DNA of 23,684 bases, taken from NCBI GenBank assembly GCA_036266975.1, contig DATAWZ010000184.1:1-23684 (forward strand), written 5' to 3'. The DNA comes from DATAWZ01 sp036266975 (GTDB taxonomy: Bacteria; Actinomycetota; Thermoleophilia; Solirubrobacterales; Solirubrobacteraceae). The notes beneath the pieces are model-generated. The model ran no database searches. It had not been told where the DNA came from and worked only from the letters and a program-made list of their open reading frames with translations. The translations under genes and the position numbers were made by a program. Positions 19,142-23,684 of this stretch are shown piece by piece. Positions within the stretch are counted from its first letter, which is position 1, and every line of letters begins with the position of its first letter.

Positions 19142-19174
19142 TGGCACCTCCGGTAAATCCGCTGGCACCACTAG
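19138..19174. repeat. Collapsed 37-bp copy of the CTAG-bounded repeat
   Basis: The left end carries the full 24-base terminal repeat (CTAGTGGCACCTCCGGTAAA and four more bases) and the right end retains only TGGCACCACTAG, so the interior of the 165-bp element is missing. It lies between the convergent genes 18788-19141 and 19181-19837 and its CTAG forms the TAG stop codon of the first. It is either an internal deletion derivative or a joined pair of ends. Confidence 0.85.
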
Positions 19175-19180
19175 CGTCGC

Positions 19181-19837
19181 TCAGAGGACGAGCGCGGCGC
19201 CGTGGCGTCGCAGCCACGCCGCGTGGGCGCGCGCCTCCGGGCAGCGCTGCTCGACGAGCGCCCAGAAGCGGGGTGAGTGATCGAGGATCTCCAGGTGGCA
19301 GACCTCGTGCCAGACGACGTAGTCGAGCACGGGCTCGGGGGCGAGCAGCAGCCGCCAGTTGAAGCTCATGTGCCCCTCGCGGGTGCAGCTCGCCCAGCGC
19401 GTGCGCTGGCCGCGGATCGACAGCGACCGGTAGGAGGTGCCGACCAGCGCCACCGCGCGATCCAGGCGCGCGCCGACCTCCTCGCGGGCGGCGCGCCGGT
19501 ACCAGCGCTCCAGCGCCGGACGGTGGTCGCCGTCGGGGACGTGCAGGCGATCGCCGCGCCGGTGCACGCGCGTGCGCCCCGGCTCGGGCACCAGCTCGAG
19601 CGCCCGCCCGAGCAGCGGCACCGTCCCGGCGCGGACGGCGATCTCCTCGCGGGCCCGCTGGAGCTCGGCCAGGCGGTGATCCAGCCACGGGCGCAGCTCG
19701 AGCATCGCCGCCGGCGCCGATGCCGCCGGCGCGCGCGGGGGCAGTACGACCTCGACCGAGCCGTCGAGATGCACGTGGACGAGCACCCGGCGGGCCCGAG
19801 GCGACCGGCGTACGCGATACGGGATCTCCTCGGCCAC
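19181..19837 (-). CDS. YgjP/DUF45-type zinc metallopeptidase (M48-like)
   Basis: 218 residues. The C-terminal part is diagnostic: RGQRTRWASCTREGHMSFNWRL followed by VVWHEVCHLEILDHSPRFWALVEQ, with HEVCH (about H177, E178, H181) and the third metal ligand His in LDHSPRFW. This is the SprT/WLM-related family often linked to type I restriction loci, though no such genes are nearby. The N-terminal half is an Arg-rich beta-domain. I chose GTG at 19837: the longer open frame upstream is the shadow of metF and unrelated sequence. TACGCT lies eight bases upstream on the minus strand, overlapping the -10 of the divergent gene. Confidence 0.88.
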   Translation of the reverse strand: MAEEIPYRVRRSPRARRVLVHVHLDGSVEVVLPPRAPAASAPAAMLELRPWLDHRLAELQRAREEIAVRAGTVPLLGRALELVPEPGRTRVHRRGDRLHVPDGDHRPALERWYRRAAREEVGARLDRAVALVGTSYRSLSIRGQRTRWASCTREGHMSFNWRLLLAPEPVLDYVVWHEVCHLEILDHSPRFWALVEQRCPEARAHAAWLRRHGAALVL

Positions 19838-19864
19838 GCCGCTCCAGCGTACCCTTCGCCGCAC
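19838..19864. promoter_or_regulatory. 27-bp bidirectional promoter with overlapping -10 elements
   Basis: Only 27 bases separate the divergent start codons. TACCCT (19850-19855) serves the plus gene with nine bases to ATG; TACGCT (minus 19851-19846) serves the minus gene with eight bases to GTG. The two hexamers share the TA at 19850-19851. Both messages would be leaderless or nearly so. Confidence 0.55.
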
Positions 19865-20143
19865 ATGCCCTCGGTCGTCCGGCTCCCGCCGCAGGTGCGC
19901 TCGCCGTTCTCGGTCTACGTCAACGGAGTCCCCCAGCGGCTCGGCGACGACTACCAGGTCCGGGGCGGGTCGTTGGTGTTCCAGCGCGAGCTGGTCAAGG
20001 AGGGCCGCGTGGCCGTCTGGCGCTGGATCGTCGGCGCCTTCGGGGTCGGGACCTACCGCCGCAACGACTCGGTCGACGTCAGCTACGAGCTCGAGGGGCG
20101 CCCGATGCTCGCCCAGGGCCTGGAGATCGAGTCCCGGCCCTGA
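19865..20143 (+). CDS. Small protein of unknown function
   Basis: 92 residues rich in beta-strand-like sequence: SPFSVYVNGVPQRLGDDYQVRGGSLVFQRELVKEGRVAVWRWIVGAFGVGTYRRNDSVDVSYE. The VYVNGVxQxxGxDYxVxGxxLxF pattern resembles short beta-domains in tail-fibre or adhesion-like proteins, but I cannot name a family. ATG at 19865 follows TACCCT by nine bases. Its last 61 bases overlap the 3' end of metF on the other strand, so the two coding ends constrain each other. Confidence 0.72.
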   Translation: MPSVVRLPPQVRSPFSVYVNGVPQRLGDDYQVRGGSLVFQRELVKEGRVAVWRWIVGAFGVGTYRRNDSVDVSYELEGRPMLAQGLEIESRP

Positions 20144-21024
20144 CGTTCCCACGGGCGCGTCAGGCGCAGCGCGGCGAGGATCGCCCGCGTCGCCGGCGAG
20201 CGGTTGAGCGTGTAGAAGTGAACCCCCGGCGCGCCGTACTCGAGCAGCTCGGCGCACTGCAGCGTGGCCCAGGCGACGCCCAGCTCGAGGACCGCCTCGG
20301 GCTGGTGGGCGCGAGCGCGGAGCTCGGCGACCAGCGTGGCGGGGATCGTCGCGCCCGACAGGCCGCTGATCCGCTCGATCTGCGCGACGTTGGTGATCGG
20401 CATGATGCCGGGGATGATCGGCACCTCGACGCCGGCGGCGCGGGCGCGCTGGACGAAGTCGAAGTAGACCTCGTTCTCGAAGAACAGGTTGGTGATCAGC
20501 ACCTGCGCGCCGGCCTGCACCTTCTCGCACACGCGCTCGAGGTCGCTGGCCGCATCTGACGCCTCGGGGTGCGTCTCCGGGTAGCAGGCGCCGACGATGC
20601 AGAAGTCGTAGTGCTCGCGCACGAGCGTGACGAGCTCGCCGGCGTGGCGCAGCCCGTCGGGATGAGGGACGAACGCAGCCTCACCCCGCGGAGGGTCGCC
20701 GCGCAGGGCGAGCACGTTGGACAGCCCCGCGTCGGCCATCTGCGCCAGGGCCGAGTGCAGCTCGGGCACGCTCGCGCCCACGCAGGTGAAGTGGGCCATC
20801 GCCTCCAGGTCGTGGTCGGCGCGGATGCGCGAGACGATCTCCAGCGTCTTGGCCCGGGTCGAGCCCCCGGCCCCCCAGGTCACCGACACGAACGCGGGCT
20901 CGAGCTCGCGCAGCGCGGCCAGCGCCCCGAACAGGTTGCGTTCGCCCTCTTCGGTCTTGGGGGGAAAGAACTCGAAGGAGAAGACCGGCTCCGCGCTCGC
21001 GGCGATCAGCTGGTCGATCCGCAT
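20083..21024 (-). CDS. metF: 5,10-methylenetetrahydrofolate reductase
   Basis: 313 residues, a TIM-barrel flavoprotein that reduces methylene-THF to methyl-THF for methionine synthesis. Hallmarks are FSFEFFPPKTEEGE with E18, SVTWGAGGSTRAKT (47-60), AHFTCVG (77-83), LALRGDPP with D110, AACYPE-like GACYPETHPEA (145-155), ITNLFFENEVYFDF (177-190) and IIPGIMPITN (203-212), then HFYTLNRS near the end. The substrate-contacting Gln of E. coli MetF (Q183) aligns with N179. The last 27 residues (RLTRPWERQGRDSISRPWASIGRPSSS) extend past the usual end into the antisense of the neighbouring gene. ATG at 21024 is preceded by a strong promoter and lacks a Shine-Dalgarno sequence. Confidence 0.95.
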   Translation of the reverse strand: MRIDQLIAASAEPVFSFEFFPPKTEEGERNLFGALAALRELEPAFVSVTWGAGGSTRAKTLEIVSRIRADHDLEAMAHFTCVGASVPELHSALAQMADAGLSNVLALRGDPPRGEAAFVPHPDGLRHAGELVTLVREHYDFCIVGACYPETHPEASDAASDLERVCEKVQAGAQVLITNLFFENEVYFDFVQRARAAGVEVPIIPGIMPITNVAQIERISGLSGATIPATLVAELRARAHQPEAVLELGVAWATLQCAELLEYGAPGVHFYTLNRSPATRAILAALRLTRPWERQGRDSISRPWASIGRPSSS

Positions 21025-21030
21025 CGGCGC

Positions 21031-21063
21031 AGGCTAGAACCTTGACACGATTATGTCAAGGTT
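21031..21063 (-). promoter_or_regulatory. metF promoter overlapped by a 26-bp perfect palindrome
   Basis: Reading the minus strand: TTGACA (21059-21054), 17 bases, TAGCCT (21036-21031), six bases, ATG. AACCTTGACA (21038-21047, plus strand) and TGTCAAGGTT (21054-21063) are perfect 10-base arms around CGATTA, so the -35 box lies in one arm and the other arm fills the spacer. This is the arrangement expected of a repressor or activator operator. Confidence 0.72.
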
Positions 21064-21067
21064 TGGG

Positions 21068-22069
21068 CTAGGCCCCTCTCCATCGCTCGGGCTCGCCGCC
21101 CAGCCGCTCGACCTCGCCCCGCTGCGCGAGGTGCGCGAGCAGGCACAGGGTCTCGGACAGCAGCCAAGCGGTGTTCTCGGGTCCCAGCGAGGTGTCGAAG
21201 ATGAGCGGCGCCAGCTCGAAGGCGGTCATCTCCCGACCCGGCAGCGCTCGGCGCGCCCCGTCCAGCCGCTCGTGCAGGAGCGCACGGTTGGCTTGGATGT
21301 GCGCCTCCACGTCGGTGAACGTGCGTCCGTGCCCGGAGAGCGCCAGCCGCGCGTCGAGCGCCTCGACGATGTCCAGTGAATGCAGGAACTCGCCGATCGG
21401 ATCGCGCGACCAGCCGTAGTCGAAGTACTGCGAGATCCGCCCGAGCAGGTGATCGCCGCTGATCAGCACCCGCCGATCGGGCTGGTAGAGGCAGACGTGC
21501 GAGGGCGCGTGGCCGGGCGTCTCGTAGGCGACCCACGGACCGAGGTCGCTCTCGACCACCACCCCGTCGAGCAGCTCGCGGTCGGGCAGCACCACCGCCG
21601 AGATCCCTGACCGCAGCCCCTGTTCGCGACGCTGGGCCGCGTAGCGGCGCAGCGCCGCCTCCGGGACGCCGCTGGAGCGGGCGACCTCGATGCGGCGCGC
21701 GAAGGCCGCCTCGGGGTCACCGCCGGTCTGGGTCACGTGCTGGTGCTGGGGATGCATCCACAGCGGACACCCGGTCTGCTGCACGATCGTGCCGGCCTGG
21801 CCGTAGTGGTCGGAGTGGGCGTGCGTGCAGACCACCAGCCGCACGTTGTCCATGCGCAGGTGACACATCGACATCGCGCGCTCGAGGTGGGCCAGCGAGC
21901 CGGGCTCGTGCAGGCCGGTGTCGAACAGCACGACGCCATCGCCGGCGGCGACGGCCCACGAGTTGCAGTGGGGCACGCCCGGCCACGGCAGCGGCAACCT
22001 CAGGCGCCAGACGCCGGGCAGCACCCGCTCGCCGCGGCCCAGCTGACGGCGTTGGGTGGGCGACACCAT
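21068..22069 (-). CDS. Metallo-beta-lactamase-fold hydrolase with C-terminal winged-helix-like domain
   Basis: 333 residues. The metal-binding motif is CTHAHSDHYGQ with H83, H85, D87 and H88; further ligands are in YETPGHAPSH, LISGDHLL and ALSGHGRTF. The last 75 residues (NRALLHERLDGARRALPG...ETLCLLAHLAQRGEVERLGG) resemble the winged-helix tail of LACTB2-like family members. A probable thioesterase, glyoxalase II-like or other ester hydrolase; the substrate is not evident. ATG at 22069 has TAGTGT seven bases upstream. It precedes metF on the same strand, but the strong metF promoter between them argues for separate transcription. Confidence 0.9.
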   Translation of the reverse strand: MVSPTQRRQLGRGERVLPGVWRLRLPLPWPGVPHCNSWAVAAGDGVVLFDTGLHEPGSLAHLERAMSMCHLRMDNVRLVVCTHAHSDHYGQAGTIVQQTGCPLWMHPQHQHVTQTGGDPEAAFARRIEVARSSGVPEAALRRYAAQRREQGLRSGISAVVLPDRELLDGVVVESDLGPWVAYETPGHAPSHVCLYQPDRRVLISGDHLLGRISQYFDYGWSRDPIGEFLHSLDIVEALDARLALSGHGRTFTDVEAHIQANRALLHERLDGARRALPGREMTAFELAPLIFDTSLGPENTAWLLSETLCLLAHLAQRGEVERLGGEPERWRGA

Positions 22070-22102
22070 CGGGCGGACACTAATCGTCCGTAGACTCAGA
22101 GC
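22070..22102. promoter_or_regulatory. Divergent promoter region with central inverted repeat
   Basis: Minus-strand TAGTGT (22082-22077) lies seven bases before the hydrolase ATG and plus-strand TAGACT (22091-22096) six bases before the GTG at 22103. CGGAC (22074-22078) and GTCCG (22086-22090) form an inverted repeat around ACTAATC between them, a possible operator acting on both genes. Confidence 0.5.
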
Positions 22103-22450
22103 GTGCCGCGACGCCGCCGAGACCGCGCCGAGGCCCCGCGGGCCCCCGAGCATCAATACGAGGATCCCGAGCACGGCGAGCTGGTGCTGCGCGGCTCGAT
22201 GACCGCCGGCACGCGCCGACAGTACGCCGAGACGCGCGCCGGCCGCGTTCGCGAGGACGGCTACCAGCGGGCGATCGAGTACCTCTTCGAGCGGCTCGCC
22301 GTGCGCTGGACGGTCGGCGGCGTCGACTACGAGCGCCAGCGCGAGCTGCTCGGGCGCTTCCGCATGGCCTCCGCCGGCGAGCGCAGCTTCGTGCTGGAGT
22401 CGCTGCGCGCGCACGTGGCCGAGTGCTTCCCGGAGCTGCAGGCGCCGTGA
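22103..22450 (+). CDS. Small charged protein of unknown function
   Basis: 115 residues. Residues 1-25 are Arg/Glu/Pro-rich and look disordered; residues 45-112 form a helical domain (GRVREDGYQRAIEYLFERLAVRWTVGGVDYERQRELLGRFRMASAGERSFVLESLRAHVAECFPEL). No family recognised. The GTG start is six bases after TAGACT. Its TGA stop overlaps the GTG of the aminotransferase gene (GTGA at 22447-22450), so the two are translated together and the protein may work with the enzyme. Confidence 0.75.
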   Translation: MPRRRRDRAEAPRAPEHQYEDPEHGELVLRGSMTAGTRRQYAETRAGRVREDGYQRAIEYLFERLAVRWTVGGVDYERQRELLGRFRMASAGERSFVLESLRAHVAECFPELQAP

Positions 22451-23550
22451 GCGCGCTGCCCGAGCGACTGCTGCTCGGCGCCGGGCCGAGCCCGGTGCCC
22501 GAGCGGGTGCTCGCCGCGCTGGCCCGGCCGACGATCGGCCACCTGGACCCCGCCTTCGTGGCGCTGATGGACGAGACGAGCGAGCGCCTGCGCACGGTGA
22601 TGGGGACCGCCAACCGTGCCACGCTGCCACTCTCGTGCACCGGCAGCGGCGGCATGGACGCGCTGGTCGCCAACCTCATCGACCCCGGCGATCGGGTCGT
22701 CTGCGGCGTGCACGGCCTGTTCGGCGAGCGCATGGCCGACGCGCTCGCCCGCCAGGGCGCCGAGGTCGTGCGCGTGGAGGCGCCGTGGGGGCGGGCGATC
22801 CCGGTCGAGCAGCTGATCGAGGCGCTCGCGCCCGGCACCGCGGCGCTGTCGGTCGTGCACGGAGAGACGTCGACCGGCGTCTGCCAGCCGCTCGATGGCC
22901 TCGCCGAGGCCTGCCGCGCCCACGACGCGCTGCTGCTGCTGGACTGCGTGACCTCGCTCGGCGGGCAGCCGCTCGCGCTCGACCAGGCCGGAGTCGACGC
23001 CGCCTTCAGCGGCACGCAGAAGTGCCTGAACTGCCCGCCGGGCCTGGCGCCGTTCACGGTCGGCGAGCGCGCGCTGGCCAAGCTCGCGCGGCGCACGGCC
23101 CCCGGGCGCTCGTGGTACTTCGACCTGAACCTGCTGCTGGGGTATTGGAGCGGCGGCGGCGCGCGCGCCTACCACCACACGGCGCCGATCAACATGGTCT
23201 ATGGCCTGCACGAGGCGCTCGGGCTGGTCCTCGAGGAGGGTCTTCCGGCGCGCTGGGAGCGCCACGCCCGCGCCCACGAGGCGCTGCGCTCGGCGCTCGC
23301 CGAGCTCGGCTGCGAGCGCCTGGCGCCCGACGGCGAGCAGTTGCACCCGCTGCTGTGCGTGCGTCCGCCGGAGGGGATCGACGAGGCGGCGGTGCGGACG
23401 GCTCTGCGCGAACGGCACGGCATCGAGATCTCCCCCGGCGCCGGCAAGCTCGCCGGCCAGGTCTGGCGCATCGGCGTCATGGGCATCGGCGCCGAGCCCG
23501 AGCCGCAGCAGCGGCTGGTGCACGCGCTCGCGCAGGAGCTCGCCGGCTAG
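22447..23550 (+). CDS. Class V aminotransferase, alanine-glyoxylate/serine-pyruvate type
   Basis: 367 residues of PLP fold type I. LLLGAGPSPVPERVLAAL (8-25) is the usual N-terminus of alanine-glyoxylate aminotransferases; STGVCQPLDGL (142-152), LLLLDCVTSLGG with D166 for the pyridine nitrogen, FSGTQKCLNCPPGL with K192 for the Schiff base, and YHHTAPINMVYGLHEAL complete the signature. Likely transfers amino groups from Ala or Ser to glyoxylate or pyruvate. The GTG at 22447 overlaps the upstream stop; the earlier in-frame ATG at 22423 lies inside the upstream gene and is less likely. The TAG stop is formed by the boundary CTAG of repeat copy B. Confidence 0.92.
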   Translation: MSALPERLLLGAGPSPVPERVLAALARPTIGHLDPAFVALMDETSERLRTVMGTANRATLPLSCTGSGGMDALVANLIDPGDRVVCGVHGLFGERMADALARQGAEVVRVEAPWGRAIPVEQLIEALAPGTAALSVVHGETSTGVCQPLDGLAEACRAHDALLLLDCVTSLGGQPLALDQAGVDAAFSGTQKCLNCPPGLAPFTVGERALAKLARRTAPGRSWYFDLNLLLGYWSGGGARAYHHTAPINMVYGLHEALGLVLEEGLPARWERHARAHEALRSALAELGCERLAPDGEQLHPLLCVRPPEGIDEAAVRTALRERHGIEISPGAGKLAGQVWRIGVMGIGAEPEPQQRLVHALAQELAG

Positions 23551-23684
23551 TGGTGCCTCCGGTAAATCCGGTCGTCGATTCGCGAGCGAAAATCGAGCAT
23601 GGCCAGGACGCAGGGAGCCGGAATAGCAGCGCTATTTCGGCTCCCGAGGACGCCGCCAGGCGAAGATTTGCAGCCGCGAAGCGG
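23547..23684. repeat. MITE-like palindromic repeat, copy B (cut by window end)
   Basis: The 138 bases present match the reverse complement of copy A (5411 down to 5274) with one difference (A at 23634, where copy A has the G-equivalent base at 5324). The missing 27 bases should end in a second CTAG just beyond the window. Near identity over distance and in opposite orientation suggests recent spread or strong constraint. Its first CTAG supplies the stop codon of the aminotransferase. Confidence 0.88.

Noticed and set aside
19838..20530. Upstream extension of the metallopeptidase frame
   Set aside because: It runs through the small gene at 19865 and metF in the wrong frame; the GTG at 19837 fits the family and has a promoter-like hexamer.
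21038..21063. Palindrome as simple terminator of the metallo-hydrolase gene
   Set aside because: No T-tract follows on the minus strand and the arms contain a consensus -35 correctly spaced from a -10, so promoter/operator is the better reading; a double role is not excluded.

Overview
The window is about 23.7 kb of very GC-rich, gene-dense bacterial chromosome. Codon use, the 3'-overlapping gene packing, bifunctional-type dCTP deaminase, a CtaG-type oxidase assembly protein and several small conserved-looking proteins suggest Actinomycetota, most likely the class Thermoleophilia (Solirubrobacterales-like). That placement is inference; no rRNA or other taxonomic marker is present. I see no tRNA, rRNA, CRISPR array, transposase or prophage gene, and no stretch over 300 bases lacks a gene.

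Layout. 1-111: 3' end of a Pro/Gly-rich protein, then a strong hairpin. 289-1686 (-): secreted clan GH-A glycoside hydrolase. 1861-3544 (+): APH-type phosphotransferase overlapping a HAD hydrolase, the two N-terminal modules of animal ACAD10 as separate genes. 3560-5247 (-): SDR oxidoreductase coupled to CtaG. 5247-5411: a mobile-looking 165-bp palindromic repeat. 5408-6028 (-): membrane-anchored Pro/Thr-rich protein. 6080-9669 (+): signalling operon of hybrid histidine kinase, HD-GYP phosphodiesterase and single-domain response regulator. 9681-11103 (+): three small membrane proteins. 11100-14602 (-): DEAD-box helicase, cyclophilin, aldehyde dehydrogenase. 14680-17960 (+): PfkB kinase, small membrane protein, dCTP deaminase, citrate synthase. 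17974-18660 (-): DUF2231-like membrane protein. 18788-19141 (+): small conserved-looking protein. 19181-19837 (-): YgjP-like metallopeptidase. 19865-20143 (+): small protein whose 3' end overlaps metF. 20083-22069 (-): metF and a metallo-beta-lactamase-fold hydrolase. 22103-23550 (+): small protein coupled to an alanine-glyoxylate-type aminotransferase.

Most of the window is housekeeping and one-carbon/central metabolism plus one sensory operon. Two patterns cut across the genes. First, a repeat family bounded by CTAG occurs three times: two near-identical long copies (one mismatch in 138 comparable bases, opposite orientation, the second cut by the window end) and one collapsed 37-bp copy. 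Three of the boundary CTAGs coincide with a TAG stop codon, and one end supplies the Shine-Dalgarno sequence and the first base of the start codon of the CtaG gene. Second, nearly every gene at the head of a transcription unit has a TANNNT hexamer 6-9 bases before its start codon, the signature of leaderless transcription; in two divergent pairs the back-to-back -10 elements lie close together or overlap.
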